64,000 nucleotides of DNA from Iodobacter fluviatilis (GTDB taxonomy: Bacteria; Pseudomonadota; Gammaproteobacteria; Burkholderiales; Chitinibacteraceae): NCBI RefSeq assembly GCF_900451195.1, contig NZ_UGHR01000001.1, positions 1,054,001-1,118,000 on the forward strand, given 5' to 3'. Positions 1 through 9,689 of the stretch are shown piece after piece (position 1 is the first letter of the stretch; each line of letters starts with the position of its first letter). The notes below the pieces were generated by a model. It made no database searches. It had not been told where the DNA came from and saw nothing but the letters and a program-made list of their open reading frames with translations. Both the position numbers and the translations under genes were made by a program.

Positions 1-519
1 TTTTCCGAGTGGAACCGCTTCATAACCATCGCGGTTTTCTTCTTCCACCATCAGGCGGACATCCAGCTCCAGCGTGGTGAGATCAGCTTCCAGCGCCTGC
101 GTGTATAAATCGGCCACACCCTGATGTGCGCTGCGGTAGCGGGTAGAGCGCGATGCGGTGTTTTCATTGGTTTGCGTGTTGCCGCCATAGGGCTGCAGCT
201 CGGCAAGGCAGGCATAAAGTGTGGTGCTCACGCCCACTTGCGGCAAATCATTCAGATTACGGGATAAGGGCAGCGGCTCGGATTGCGGGGCCTGAAACAG
301 GCTGCCATCTCTGAATAAAAGCGAGAGCGAATCTAAGCGAACCTGGCCGCCGCGCAGGGCGACTTCGTCAATCTGAAACTTCTGTAAACCCCAGCTGTGG
401 CGGCTGAGCAACTGGCGTGTTTCAGCTTGTTGATAATCTTGCAATAAAGACTGCTGCTGGAAATGCTGCGGGCGAAGGAACATTCCTTCGCCCCATAAAA
501 CACGTTTGGCTTTCAACAT
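1..519 (-). CDS. tssK: TssK, T6SS baseplate subunit (3'-truncated by window edge)
   Basis: TssK links the T6SS baseplate to the TssJLM membrane complex in the cytoplasm. Reading leftward from an ATG at 519, 173 codons stay open to base 1, so only the N-terminal part is present; the family is usually about 440-450 residues. The start MLKAKRVLWGEGMFLRPQHF carries the typical W-x-E-G-M-F-L-x-PQHFQ opening of the family. It follows tssJ on the same strand with a 49-bp gap, the common tssJ-tssK order, and tssL would be expected next, outside the window. Recognition by motif is firm; completeness cannot be judged. Confidence 0.93.
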   Translation of the reverse strand, partial: MLKAKRVLWGEGMFLRPQHFQQQSLLQDYQQAETRQLLSRHSWGLQKFQIDEVALRGGQVRLDSLSLLFRDGSLFQAPQSEPLPLSRNLNDLPQVGVSTTLYACLAELQPYGGNTQTNENTASRSTRYRSAHQGVADLYTQALEADLTTLELDVRLMVEEENRDGYEAVPLGK

Positions 520-568
520 AGGTGTTAAGACTCCGGCAAGCCGCCGCTCCGGCAGCAGGCCACAATAG

Positions 569-1135
569 TTATTTAGTTTTCAGGGCTGGTTTTTTGCTGA
601 TAAAGCCGCAGTCCGCCTTAAAACTTGCTGGCTGGCCGGGAATAAGCTGGGCTTTGGGGTGAATCACTTGCAGATAGCAATCTTGCGCTTTGATGCTGAA
701 TTCTTTTTCGTCCCGCACATCTTCTGCATTTACCAGTACACGCCAGAGCTGGGAGTCAGGCTTGCGAAAGAAGCCAACGACGCCCAAAAATTTGGTTTCT
801 GGGGCAATTTTGTCGTCCAGAGTGAGTGTTTTCCCGGGTAGCAGCACAAATTCATTTTGTGAAATGAGCGAGTTGCCCAGTAATTCTGTATCCGATTTTC
901 CACTGACTAGCGAGTCAAATGTCAGGCGGTTAAATTCTTCAATTCCCTTTAATTGGTACAGCCTGAGCACCAGGGAAAGCGGCCTGCCGCTGCTGTCCCG
1001 GTTGAGCGCTGGGTCTGCTTCACCCTGAATTTTGAAGGGTTTCGGGCCGCTGCTGGCGCAGGCAGAAAGTACGAGCAGGCTGGAAACGACCAATGCCACT
1101 TTGGCGTGTTTTTTAAGTGAATGAATGAGCATCAT
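569..1135 (-). CDS. tssJ: TssJ, T6SS outer-membrane lipoprotein
   Basis: TssJ is the lipoprotein that anchors the TssL-TssM complex to the inner face of the outer membrane. The 188-residue product starts with a positively charged and hydrophobic signal ending in a lipobox, LSAC, with the lipidated cysteine at residue 26. The mature part contains segments typical of the transthyretin-like TssJ fold, such as RPLSLVLRLYQLKG and a downstream FNRLTFDSL. Two adjacent ATG codons open the frame and either could be used. It is the first gene of a leftward unit with tssK and is divergent from the M15 peptidase gene. Confidence 0.92.
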   Translation of the reverse strand: MMLIHSLKKHAKVALVVSSLLVLSACASSGPKPFKIQGEADPALNRDSSGRPLSLVLRLYQLKGIEEFNRLTFDSLVSGKSDTELLGNSLISQNEFVLLPGKTLTLDDKIAPETKFLGVVGFFRKPDSQLWRVLVNAEDVRDEKEFSIKAQDCYLQVIHPKAQLIPGQPASFKADCGFISKKPALKTK

Positions 1136-1361
1136 CTTTGTGTTTTCAGAATAAAAAAGGGTTTAAAAATGGCATGGTAAGGGAGGATAAAAAATGGAAA
1201 TTATGCCCTCAAGGTAGAGATATATATCACGAGAAAAGGATGCGTGCATGGGGAATAAGACACGTTGGTAAAATATGATCATGAGTTATGCTTTTGTTTT
1301 GCTTAAATGTAGAATAACGGCTTAGTAAGTATCTGGGGTTCGGGTTTTGTTTGCTATCTTT
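1136..1361. promoter_or_regulatory. Divergent intergenic region between tssJ and the M15 peptidase gene
   Basis: About 225 bp of AT-rich sequence separate two divergently transcribed T6SS units, so promoters for both should lie here. I see several A/T-rich candidate -10 boxes, for example around 1308-1313, but no confident -35/-10 pair and no clear sigma-54 GG-N10-GC motif. The assignment rests on gene orientation only. Confidence 0.35.
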
Positions 1362-2204
1362 ATGATTTTAATAGTAATATTTTTCGTTTTGGCTTGGGTC
1401 GGCTGGAGATTCTTTGTCCGTGGTTCTGTCAATACGATTGTACAGGCTGAAAATAAGGTAAAACCCGCAAGTTGCTCGGGTGCAACAAAAAAGAAGAGAA
1501 AAGATGTTGTAAGTATTTCACCTGATAAACCAGAGCATAAAGAATCATTCATAAAGAGATCTTTTTTTCATAAAAAACTGAAATTAACGCTCTTGCCTCT
1601 GGCGAGTCTGATTTTGGTTTTAGCTGTTGTCGGTATAACGCTGCATTTCAATTCCCGGCATGTTATTGCACCATTCTTGCCCCAGGAATATAGCCAGGTT
1701 GCTCATATACAAGGCACGTTTACAGAAGCCAAGCTTGAGCCACCACCCGCTTTGCCTCCGGAAGTATTTATCAGTGCTGCAGCTGCTGCTGCGCGTCCTG
1801 GTTTAGCCACTGCCAATCGGGACTGGAGCCAGCTTGATCCTCAGTTTGTGCAGACGGTTTTACAGATTATGAAAAAAATGACAGAGCGGGGTTATCCCAT
1901 GGCGCTGCTGGAAGGCTACCGAAGCCCAGAGCGTCAGGATGATCTGATCTCTCAGGCGAATGTGGTCACTAAGGCAAAAGGCGGGCAGAGCAAGCATCAA
2001 TATGGTTTAGCGGTTGATTTGGCGCCGATGAAAGATGGAAAAATTATTATTTCAGAGCGTGATCCGTGGGCATTTGCGGCCTATCAGGCTTTGGGGGAAG
2101 AAGCCGTTGCTGCGGGGCTGACGTGGGGCGGAGTTTGGTCATTTAAAGATTATGGGCATATCGAAAAGGCGGGCTCTCTGGCCGCCATGTTGCGAAATAA
2201 GTAA
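1362..2204 (+). CDS. M15-family peptidoglycan peptidase of the T6SS cluster (TagX-like)
   Basis: Predicted inner-membrane zinc peptidase acting on periplasmic peptidoglycan. The C-terminal half has the M15 signature: SKHQYGLAVDLAP, giving ligands His212 and Asp219, and DYGHIE, giving His266 (numbered from the ATG at 1362). Two hydrophobic segments are visible, at the N-terminus and near residues 75-95, with a lysine-rich stretch between. A TTG at 1347, preceded by a GGGG run, could add five residues. In Acinetobacter, TagX, an M15-type L,D-endopeptidase, is needed to insert the T6SS through the wall. Lying directly upstream of tssM, this gene probably has the same task, but a role as a secreted effector cannot be excluded. 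Confidence 0.8.
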   Translation: MILIVIFFVLAWVGWRFFVRGSVNTIVQAENKVKPASCSGATKKKRKDVVSISPDKPEHKESFIKRSFFHKKLKLTLLPLASLILVLAVVGITLHFNSRHVIAPFLPQEYSQVAHIQGTFTEAKLEPPPALPPEVFISAAAAAARPGLATANRDWSQLDPQFVQTVLQIMKKMTERGYPMALLEGYRSPERQDDLISQANVVTKAKGGQSKHQYGLAVDLAPMKDGKIIISERDPWAFAAYQALGEEAVAAGLTWGGVWSFKDYGHIEKAGSLAAMLRNK

Positions 2205-2233
2205 TTTTTGTATTTCATTTTGTATGGAGATTC

Positions 2234-5200
2234 ATGTTCATGAAGCATTGGCTGCGTAACGCCAAAGTCACGTCAGCAATCGGTTTTTTAATTCTGATTG
2301 CTTTGATCTGGTTTTTAGGTCCATGGTTTGGTCTGAAAACAGCAGAGGTTCGCTTTGGCTGGATCTTCGCTGTGATGCTGCTGTGGGTCTTTACCCTCAT
2401 GGTTGGCAAATTAATTGCAAATCGTGCGGGGGGCCTGATCGAAAAAATGCTGCTCAAGCAAGCAGATGATGCCGTGATTGGGGCCAGCGTAGATAAGCGC
2501 GCTGAGGTGAATCTTCTGCGCCAGCGCATGCTGGGTGCGATTGATACGCTTAAAACGTCGCAGCTGGGCAAATCGCGCGGTAATGCGGCGCTGTATGAAT
2601 TGCCTTGGTATATGATCATCGGCCATCCTGCCGCTGGTAAAAGCTCGGCTATTTTGCAATCCGGCCTGACTTTTCCGTTTAGCGATAAAGCGGGTGTGCA
2701 GGGCGTGGGTGGTACGCGTAATTGCGATTGGTTTTTCTCTACCGAAGGCGTGTTGCTGGATACGGCTGGACGTTATGCCACGCAGACAGAAGATCGCGTG
2801 GAGTGGCTGGAGTTTTTAAAATTACTGAAGCGCCATCGTTCCAAAGCACCGGTGAACGGTATTTTGGTGACCATCAGCTTGCCCGAGCTGGCGCAGCATC
2901 ATTCTGAAGGTTTTGCACTTTACGCCCGCCAGATTCGTGAGCGTATCCATGAAATTGAAGCCACTTTTGGCTTGCAAGTCCCGATTTATCTGATTTTTAC
3001 CAAGCTTGATTTACTAGGTGGTTTTTCGCAGTTTTTTGAAGAAATGCCTGAAGAAGAGCGTCACCGCGTATGGGGTGCCACCCTGAGCGCCGAGCAGGGC
3101 TCTGGCTTTGATGCCAGCCATGTGGTCAGCATGCAGTTTGATGCGATGTACCGTGGCCTCGTGCAAATTGGTGAAGAAAAACTGGCTGCGCATCGCGGCA
3201 ATCAGAATAAACCCGCCTTTTTTGCTTTTCCTATTGAGTTTCATGCGCTTAAAGAAGCCGTTGCCAAATTTGTAAAGCTGCTGCAGGAAGAAGACCCTTA
3301 CCATGCGCGTCCTTTGCTGCGCGGCTTTTATTTCTCTAGCGCTTTACAGGAAGGGGTACCACGCATTGGTGCCGCAACCCATGTATCTAATCAGTTTGAT
3401 TTAAGCCGCCAGGGCTTTGATGCGCGCCAAGTACCGGCTTCCTACAGCTATTTCCTGCGCGATTTATTCAGAGAAGTTGTTTTCCCGGATCAGCATTTAG
3501 TATCACGTCAAACTCGCCCGGCAGGCAGCCGCTGGCGCTTACTTGGCATGCTGGCGGGTTTGTCTGGCCTGGCGCTGTGCGCAGGGCTTTGGACATGGTC
3601 GTATATCGGTAATCAGAAGCTGATGGAAAGCGTGGCAAATGATCGTGTTGCCGCACAAAAACTGGCTTCGTCCGGCCAGCTCTACGACAAGCTGATGTCG
3701 CTGGGTATCTTGCAAAAACGGATTGAAGAATTACAGTCTTATCGCAAAGACGGCCATCCGTGGCAGGTGGGTCTGGGGCTTTACCAAGGTAAAGAGCTGG
3801 AAATCGCGCTGCGTAAAGAATATTTTGCAGGCCTGAAGGAATCGATGCTGGTTCCGGTGAAAAAGAATTTGGAGCTGTCTCTTGAGCAGCTGGCTTCTAA
3901 TAAAGTAGCCGAGCCAGCACCCGTGCCAGAGGCTCCTAAGCCTGTGGTTGCACCAACACCCACTCCAACACCTGCACCTGAAGCGCCTAAAGCGGCCGAG
4001 CCTGTCAAAGAGCCAGTTAAAAAACGTGCACCCGCACCGCATAAAAAAGGTCTGCCAAATATCCAGCTGGGCGCATGGCATATCCCACAGCGGGCCACGG
4101 CATTAACAGCAAAAGAAACTGCAGAAGCGCCAGCTGCTCAGCCTAAGCTGGATCAGGGCTATAACGCGCTGAAAACTTACCTGATGCTGCATGATCGCTC
4201 CCGTATGGATGAAGCGCATCTTACAGATCAGATTCCGCGCTACTGGCGCAGCTGGTTAGAGGCGAATAAAGGTAACCGCAGCAACGAAGAAGTGATGGCT
4301 GCGGCTGAAAGGCTGGTGGCGTTTTATGTCAGCCAGATTAAAGAGCCAGATTTACCTCTGATCGCCAATGATGAAAAAACAGTGGCTGCTGCGCGTGAAG
4401 TATTGCGTGCTTCGCTTAAGCGTTTAAGCGCAACCGAGCGCGTTTATAACGAGATCAAAGCGCGTGCTAATACACGCTTTGCCCCGCTGACTGTGCCGCG
4501 CATTTTGAATAATAAAAATGGTGACGTGATTGCCGGCAGCCAGATGGTTGCAGGCGCATTTACCCGCGAAGCATGGGATAACTTTGTTCGTAATTCGATT
4601 GATGAGGCCAGCAAGGGCGAAGTGAAGAGCGATGACTGGGTACTGGCTTCTTCGGTGCAAGATAACCTGGGCCGGGACGGCAATATCGAAAAAAACCGGA
4701 CCGATCTGGAAGCGCTTTACCGCCTTGAATACGCGGCCGAGTGGAAGAAATTTCTGCAAGGCGTAGTGATTCGTGATTTCAACGATCTGCCTTTTGCGGG
4801 CAATGCCATTGGCCAACTGGCTGATATGCAGAACTCGCCAGTTAAATTGATTCTGGCCCGCGCTGCTTTTGAAACGGCATGGGATAACCCAAGCGAGCTA
4901 TCACGCAAGCTGGAAAACGCCAAGCAATCTGTGCTGGAAAAAACCACTGCCTTATTAAAAGGCAGCAATCAGCCCGCCAACACTAATGCTGCTGAGCTGG
5001 GCGAAGTGGGCAAGCAGTTCTTGGGCATTACCCGTTTGGTGCAGGCAGATAGTGCCGGTGCTGCGCCGATTAACAGCTATCTGGAGCAGCTGGGCAAGCT
5101 TAAAGGCAAGATGAATCAGATTGCCAGCAGCGATGAGCCGGGTGCACAGGCGCGGCCACTTGTTCAAGCTACTTTAAATGGCAGTGGCTCCGAGCTGGCC

Positions 5201-6037
5201 GATACCCTGCAGCAGGTGGATAACGCGCTGCTTACACCTCTTTCACAAGAAACACGCGATATGGTGCGGCCAATGCTGGTTCGCCCCCTGATCCAAACTT
5301 ACGCCGTGCTGCTTGGTCCGGTAGAAAAAGATTTGAATCAGGCATGGCAAAAAGAAGTGTACGGCCAGTGGAAAGTGCTTTCTGCCAAATATCCATTCAG
5401 CGATTCAGCCAATGAAGCGCCTATGTCGGATATCGCCAAGTTTGTAAAACCGAAAGAAGGCACGGTCGATAAGTTTACTGAAAAGTATTTGAATGGCTTG
5501 GTGACGCAAAAGGGCGACAGCCTAACACCGCGCACATGGGCAAATTTAGGCATTCGTTTTAATCCGGCATTTCTGGCTGGGATGGGCCGCCTGAGCAGTA
5601 TGGCTTCCAGCCAGATGGCAGATTCATCTAGTGCTAAATTTGAGCTGCAAGCGATTCCTACATCGGGCTTATCCGAGATTGTGTTTGAGGTAGATGGCCA
5701 GGAAATGCGTTACCGCAACGGGCCTCAGCCATGGCAATCCTTCAGCTGGCCAGGCACAGGTAATACGCAGGGCGCCAGAATTCAGGTGGTTGCGTTTAGC
5801 GGTGTAAGCGCTGTTGTCAGCAATCAGCAGGGGCGTATGGGCTGGATGCGTTTACTCGCGCAAGCTCAGGTTGAGCAGCACGATGCCGATTCGGCCACGC
5901 TGACCTGGAAGATTCGTCGGGGAGATGCCGGGGATGCGGATGTCGTCCGTTTTAATTTCCGCGCAGTGAGTGGTGTAAACCCTCTGCAACTCTCTGGTTT
6001 ACGTAAGCTGTCATTGCCAGAACGCGTGACAATGTAA
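2234..6037 (+). CDS. tssM: TssM (IcmF), T6SS inner-membrane core protein
   Basis: TssM spans the inner membrane and periplasm and binds TssJ. The 1267-residue product has two N-terminal membrane segments (about residues 12-34 and 41-60), a cytoplasmic NTPase domain with Walker A GHPAAGKS at 130-137, and a third membrane segment near 433-457, followed by the long periplasmic part. The length fits the family. Unusual is a proline/alanine-rich linker at about residues 558-606, rich in PTPTPAP-type repeats and followed by lysines, early in the periplasmic part. A Shine-Dalgarno GGAGA precedes ATGs at 2234 and 2240. It is followed after 9 bp by tagF. Confidence 0.96.
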   Translation: MFMKHWLRNAKVTSAIGFLILIALIWFLGPWFGLKTAEVRFGWIFAVMLLWVFTLMVGKLIANRAGGLIEKMLLKQADDAVIGASVDKRAEVNLLRQRMLGAIDTLKTSQLGKSRGNAALYELPWYMIIGHPAAGKSSAILQSGLTFPFSDKAGVQGVGGTRNCDWFFSTEGVLLDTAGRYATQTEDRVEWLEFLKLLKRHRSKAPVNGILVTISLPELAQHHSEGFALYARQIRERIHEIEATFGLQVPIYLIFTKLDLLGGFSQFFEEMPEEERHRVWGATLSAEQGSGFDASHVVSMQFDAMYRGLVQIGEEKLAAHRGNQNKPAFFAFPIEFHALKEAVAKFVKLLQEEDPYHARPLLRGFYFSSALQEGVPRIGAATHVSNQFDLSRQGFDARQVPASYSYFLRDLFREVVFPDQHLVSRQTRPAGSRWRLLGMLAGLSGLALCAGLWTWSYIGNQKLMESVANDRVAAQKLASSGQLYDKLMSLGILQKRIEELQSYRKDGHPWQVGLGLYQGKELEIALRKEYFAGLKESMLVPVKKNLELSLEQLASNKVAEPAPVPEAPKPVVAPTPTPTPAPEAPKAAEPVKEPVKKRAPAPHKKGLPNIQLGAWHIPQRATALTAKETAEAPAAQPKLDQGYNALKTYLMLHDRSRMDEAHLTDQIPRYWRSWLEANKGNRSNEEVMAAAERLVAFYVSQIKEPDLPLIANDEKTVAAAREVLRASLKRLSATERVYNEIKARANTRFAPLTVPRILNNKNGDVIAGSQMVAGAFTREAWDNFVRNSIDEASKGEVKSDDWVLASSVQDNLGRDGNIEKNRTDLEALYRLEYAAEWKKFLQGVVIRDFNDLPFAGNAIGQLADMQNSPVKLILARAAFETAWDNPSELSRKLENAKQSVLEKTTALLKGSNQPANTNAAELGEVGKQFLGITRLVQADSAGAAPINSYLEQLGKLKGKMNQIASSDEPGAQARPLVQATLNGSGSELADTLQQVDNALLTPLSQETRDMVRPMLVRPLIQTYAVLLGPVEKDLNQAWQKEVYGQWKVLSAKYPFSDSANEAPMSDIAKFVKPKEGTVDKFTEKYLNGLVTQKGDSLTPRTWANLGIRFNPAFLAGMGRLSSMASSQMADSSSAKFELQAIPTSGLSEIVFEVDGQEMRYRNGPQPWQSFSWPGTGNTQGARIQVVAFSGVSAVVSNQQGRMGWMRLLAQAQVEQHDADSATLTWKIRRGDAGDADVVRFNFRAVSGVNPLQLSGLRKLSLPERVTM

Positions 6038-6046
6038 GGTGCTGCC

Positions 6047-7066
6047 ATGCTAAATAATTTTAAACGGGCTCAGGATTTGCCGATGCAATATGCAATTTTT
6101 GGCAAATTACCCCGGCGTGCTGATTTTATCCGTATCAATGCCAGCCACCCGGTTGCGCTGGATGTGGATCAGTCGCTGGCCGACAGCCTGAAGGTTCTGG
6201 CTTTAAAACCGGATTGGCAAACACGCTATATGCAGGCTCCGGCCAGCGAATTTTTAATGCATAGCCGTGATTTGCGGGGCGCTTTTTTAGGCGTTTGCCT
6301 GCCCAGCCATGATGAAGCTTTGCGTTACTACCCGCTGGTGGCCGGGGTCTGTGTGCCCGCTGATGTACTGATGGGCAACGAAGCCGAGTTTTTACTGGCC
6401 AACGAGCTGTTTTTTTCTGGTTTAAAAGACCAGCTGAAAAGCGCGGTGGATAACTCGGTAGAAATGATTGCCTGCAAGCAGTTTATGGAAGACCAGATGT
6501 CGTTTGGCAGCCGTGCCGCAGCAGATCTGGGCCTTGCCGCCCAATTGCTCGAACGGCATATGGCCAACACGCCTGCTACATTACTCGAACAGGCATTGAA
6601 TAAGTCCGGGCGGGGGGATTTGGAATCAACTCTGCTGGCTTTTGCGTTTTATTTGCAATTATCACGCCGCTACGGCGGCAGCATGGCCTCGCAAGTGTTT
6701 TTGTTGCCATTGCCTGTAGGTGTGGGTGAAGAAATTCTGGGCGCCGCTGTTTGGTTATCGCTTTGCCGTGCAGCGATTCAAGCCCAGGGTATTAGTCAGA
6801 TTAATTTTGCCTTTATTGAGCAGGCTGGTAGCCGGTTTATGGCTTTGGCGCTTAATCCTCTGACTGATAAGCAGTTGAGCATGTTGTGGGGGGAAACAGC
6901 CGATCCATTGCAATTAGTGAATGTATGCGATTTGAACTCCCCGTGGCGCAGTCATCAATCCTATGCCGAGGCTTCGTATATTTTAGGCAGACAGCTTAGC
7001 GATCCTACGTTGTCTTTACTAAAATTGCGTGAAATTGTCGTTAAAATTACTTACGGAATCAGTTAG
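6047..7066 (+). CDS. tagF: TagF/ImpM, T6SS-associated post-translational regulator
   Basis: TagF proteins (DUF2094) repress T6SS activity after translation in Pseudomonas and Agrobacterium, acting with or instead of the PpkA-PppA phosphorylation switch. The 339-residue product has the family opening MQYAIFGKLPRRADFIR from residue 13. AAGGTG lies six bases before the ATG at 6047; the internal ATG at 6083, directly before that conserved opening, is an alternative start. It sits 9 bp after tssM. No PpkA kinase, PppA phosphatase or Fha gene is seen in the window. Confidence 0.88.
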   Translation: MLNNFKRAQDLPMQYAIFGKLPRRADFIRINASHPVALDVDQSLADSLKVLALKPDWQTRYMQAPASEFLMHSRDLRGAFLGVCLPSHDEALRYYPLVAGVCVPADVLMGNEAEFLLANELFFSGLKDQLKSAVDNSVEMIACKQFMEDQMSFGSRAAADLGLAAQLLERHMANTPATLLEQALNKSGRGDLESTLLAFAFYLQLSRRYGGSMASQVFLLPLPVGVGEEILGAAVWLSLCRAAIQAQGISQINFAFIEQAGSRFMALALNPLTDKQLSMLWGETADPLQLVNVCDLNSPWRSHQSYAEASYILGRQLSDPTLSLLKLREIVVKITYGIS

Positions 7067-7109
7067 TTTCGTGTTTTAATTCTGCAACTTATTTTATTTA
7101 GGAATGGCA

Positions 7110-7613
7110 ATGGCCAAGGAAAGCACACAGAAAAAACTATCGCGCGTTCGTCCTCCTCGCGTTCAGATTACTTACGACGTTGAAATTGGCGACGCAATTG
7201 AAAACAAAGAGCTGCCCTTTGTATTGGGCGTAGTGGGCGATTACACCGGTAATACCCCACAGGCCAAATTGAAAGAGCGCAAGTTCATTCAAATTGACCG
7301 CGATAATTTTGATGATGTTTTAAAAGGCATGGCACCTAGCCTTGCCATGAAAGTAAATAACAAATTGAAAGATGACGATTCGCAAATGTCGGTTTCTTTG
7401 CAATTTGAATCACTGGCCGATTTCGAACCACAAAATGTGGTGAATCAGGTTGAGCCATTAAAAAAACTGCTGGATGCACGCAGAAGACTTTCAGACCTGC
7501 GTAATAAGGTAGTCGGTAACGATAAGCTGGAAGAGCTGCTGGATGAAGTGGTTCGCGATACCGAAAAATTACATCAAATTAGCCAGGCTAGACCAGCCTC
7601 TGCAGAGGAGTAA
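7110..7613 (+). CDS. tssB: TssB (VipA), T6SS sheath small subunit
   Basis: TssB and TssC form the contractile sheath that drives the Hcp tube. The product, 167 residues from this start, carries recognisable family segments: [18 protein letters not shown] near the N-terminus, [12 protein letters not shown], and [20 protein letters not shown] in the second half. An ATG at 7104 lies directly on the Shine-Dalgarno AGGA, so the ATG at 7110, six bases after it, is the better start. tssC begins 5 bp after the stop, indicating a tightly coupled pair made in stoichiometric amounts. Confidence 0.96.
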   Translation: MAKESTQKKLSRVRPPRVQITYDVEIGDAIENKELPFVLGVVGDYTGNTPQAKLKERKFIQIDRDNFDDVLKGMAPSLAMKVNNKLKDDDSQMSVSLQFESLADFEPQNVVNQVEPLKKLLDARRRLSDLRNKVVGNDKLEELLDEVVRDTEKLHQISQARPASAEE

Positions 7614-7618
7614 TCGCT

Positions 7619-9100
7619 ATGTCAGATCTACAGAAGCTTGAAGCGGGCACCGTTGAGCACAGCGAAGCCAGCAGCCTGCTTGATTCAATTATTGATAACA
7701 GCCGTATTGCCAGCAATGAGCAGGAAAAAGACCGTACCCGTGATTTGATCAGCGAACTGGTTGATCAGGTTTTGGCAGGTACCGTAACGATTTCCCGCGA
7801 TTTAAGCGCCAGTATGGATGTGCGTATTGCAGAAATTGATGCGCTGATTTCAGAGCAGCTGAATGAAATTATGCACCACGCTGATTTCCAGAAGCTGGAA
7901 TCCTCATGGCGTGGCCTGAAGTACCTGACGGCTGAATCAGAAACCAGCACCATGCTGAAAATCAAGGTGCTGAATGCGTCTAAAAAAGACCTGCTGAAAG
8001 ATTTTAAAGCTTCGTCTGAATTTGACCAAAGCGCCTTATTTAAAAAGATTTACGAAGAAGAATACGGCACCTTTGGTGGCGCACCTTATGCGGGTCTCGT
8101 GGGCGATTTTGAATTTGGCCGCCATCCGGAAGACTTCTACCTGCTGGAAGAATTATCCCATGTGGCCGCAGCTTCACACGCGCCGCTGATTACCTCGGCA
8201 GGTGCAGGCTTGTTTGGCCTGGAAAGCTTTACCGATATCGGCAAGCCACGCGATCTGGCCAAGATTTTTGATACGGTTGAATACACCAAGTGGAAATCAT
8301 TCCGTGAATCAGATGATTCCCGCTATGTAGGTATGGTATTGCCGCACGTACTGGGCCGCCTGCCTTATGGCCGCGATACCGTGCCGGTTGAAGAATTTGA
8401 TTTTGAAGAAAACGTCGATGGCACCGATCACAGCAAATACCTGTGGACCAATGCTTCTTACGCCTATGCCGCTCGCTTAACGGCTGCTTTTGCCGAATAC
8501 GGCTGGCTCGCTGCGATTCGCGGTGTGGAAGGAGGTGGCTTGGTAGAAGGTTTACCAGCGCACACCTTTAAAACCGACGATGGCGAAGTGGCCCTGAAAT
8601 GCCCTACCGAAGTCGCCGTGACCGACCGCACTGAAAAGCTGCTGTCTGATCTGGGCTTTATTTCTTTAGTGCATTGTAAAAACACCGATTACGCCGCTTT
8701 CTTCAGCGGCCAGTCATCGCAAAAAGCCAAGACTTATAACACTGATTCGGCCAATGCCAATGCGCGTTTGTCTACTCAGCTGCCTTATATTTTCTCGGTT
8801 TCGCGCATTGCGCATTACATGAAATCGATCATGCGCGACAAGATCGGCAGCTTTGCTTCACGCCAAAATGTGCAGGATTTCCTGAACACATGGCTGGCGC
8901 AATATGTGCTGCTGGATGATTCGGCTAGCCAGGAAGCCAAAGCTAAATACCCATTGCGTGAAGCGCGTGTTGACGTGGTTGAAGTACCTGGCAAGCCAGG
9001 TGTGTACCGCGCAGCCGCGTTCTTGCGCCCTCACTTTCAGCTCGATGAGCTAACCATTTCCTTGCGTCTTGTGGCTGAGTTGCCAAAACCAACCCGTTGA
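7619..9100 (+). CDS. tssC: TssC (VipB), T6SS sheath large subunit
   Basis: Large sheath subunit, 493 residues, the normal family length. Recognisable segments include MHHADFQKLESSWRGLKYL near residue 82, EEYGTFGGAPYAGLVGDFEF near 150 and LPHVLGRLPYG near 240; the C-terminal part ends in the expected beta-strand pattern. A strong GAGGAG lies just before the ATG and overlaps the end of tssB. hcp follows 48 bp later with its own strong ribosome-binding site, as is common where Hcp is needed in excess. Confidence 0.97.
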   Translation: MSDLQKLEAGTVEHSEASSLLDSIIDNSRIASNEQEKDRTRDLISELVDQVLAGTVTISRDLSASMDVRIAEIDALISEQLNEIMHHADFQKLESSWRGLKYLTAESETSTMLKIKVLNASKKDLLKDFKASSEFDQSALFKKIYEEEYGTFGGAPYAGLVGDFEFGRHPEDFYLLEELSHVAAASHAPLITSAGAGLFGLESFTDIGKPRDLAKIFDTVEYTKWKSFRESDDSRYVGMVLPHVLGRLPYGRDTVPVEEFDFEENVDGTDHSKYLWTNASYAYAARLTAAFAEYGWLAAIRGVEGGGLVEGLPAHTFKTDDGEVALKCPTEVAVTDRTEKLLSDLGFISLVHCKNTDYAAFFSGQSSQKAKTYNTDSANANARLSTQLPYIFSVSRIAHYMKSIMRDKIGSFASRQNVQDFLNTWLAQYVLLDDSASQEAKAKYPLREARVDVVEVPGKPGVYRAAAFLRPHFQLDELTISLRLVAELPKPTR

Positions 9101-9148
9101 TGCAGTGAAGCGTAGAAGTAACTTTTATTAACTGTAAGGAGTTTACAA

Positions 9149-9646
9149 ATGGCTTTTGATGCATTTTTGAAAATTGATGGTATTCCAGGTGAATCTACTG
9201 ATGACAAGCATAAAGACTGGATCGAAATCCAATCTTTCTCGCACAAAATTGAGCAGCCAGCTCAAGCAACTGCTAGCTCTGCTGGTGGTGCTACCGCTGA
9301 ACGTGTAAACCACGCTCAATACGTGATCACTCACTTCTTGGATAAAGCCAGCCCAAAGATCTACGAAGCATGCTGCACTGGTAAGCACATCAAAGATGTA
9401 ACCATCGAATTGTGCCGTTCCGGTGGCGATAAAGTGAAGTACATGGAAATCAAAATGGAACAAGTTTTGATTTCTAAGGCAGAGCCACATGGTTCAGCCA
9501 ATGATGAAGGTTTCCCTAGCGAAACCGTAAGCTTCAGCTACGGCAAAATCAAGTGGACTTACACCCAGCAAAAACGTACTGACGGCGCTGGTGGCGGTAA
9601 TGTTAGCTCTGGTTGGGATCTGACCGCTAACAAAACGATCGCTTAA
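9149..9646 (+). CDS. hcp: Hcp (TssD), T6SS inner tube protein
   Basis: Hcp forms hexameric rings that stack into the T6SS tube and can carry small effectors. The 165-residue product begins MAFDAFLKIDGIPGESTDDK and contains the typical GKHIKDVTIELCRSGGDK and FSYGKIKWTY stretches. The ribosome-binding site AAGGAG is the strongest in the cluster, in keeping with high expression. A strong intrinsic terminator follows at 9690, so hcp transcripts would largely end there and the next gene would be expressed less. No C-terminal effector extension is present. Confidence 0.97.
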   Translation: MAFDAFLKIDGIPGESTDDKHKDWIEIQSFSHKIEQPAQATASSAGGATAERVNHAQYVITHFLDKASPKIYEACCTGKHIKDVTIELCRSGGDKVKYMEIKMEQVLISKAEPHGSANDEGFPSETVSFSYGKIKWTYTQQKRTDGAGGGNVSSGWDLTANKTIA

Positions 9647-9689
9647 ATCGTTTTTATATCACCATTCGGGTGATAAGCGATAAGTAGCA

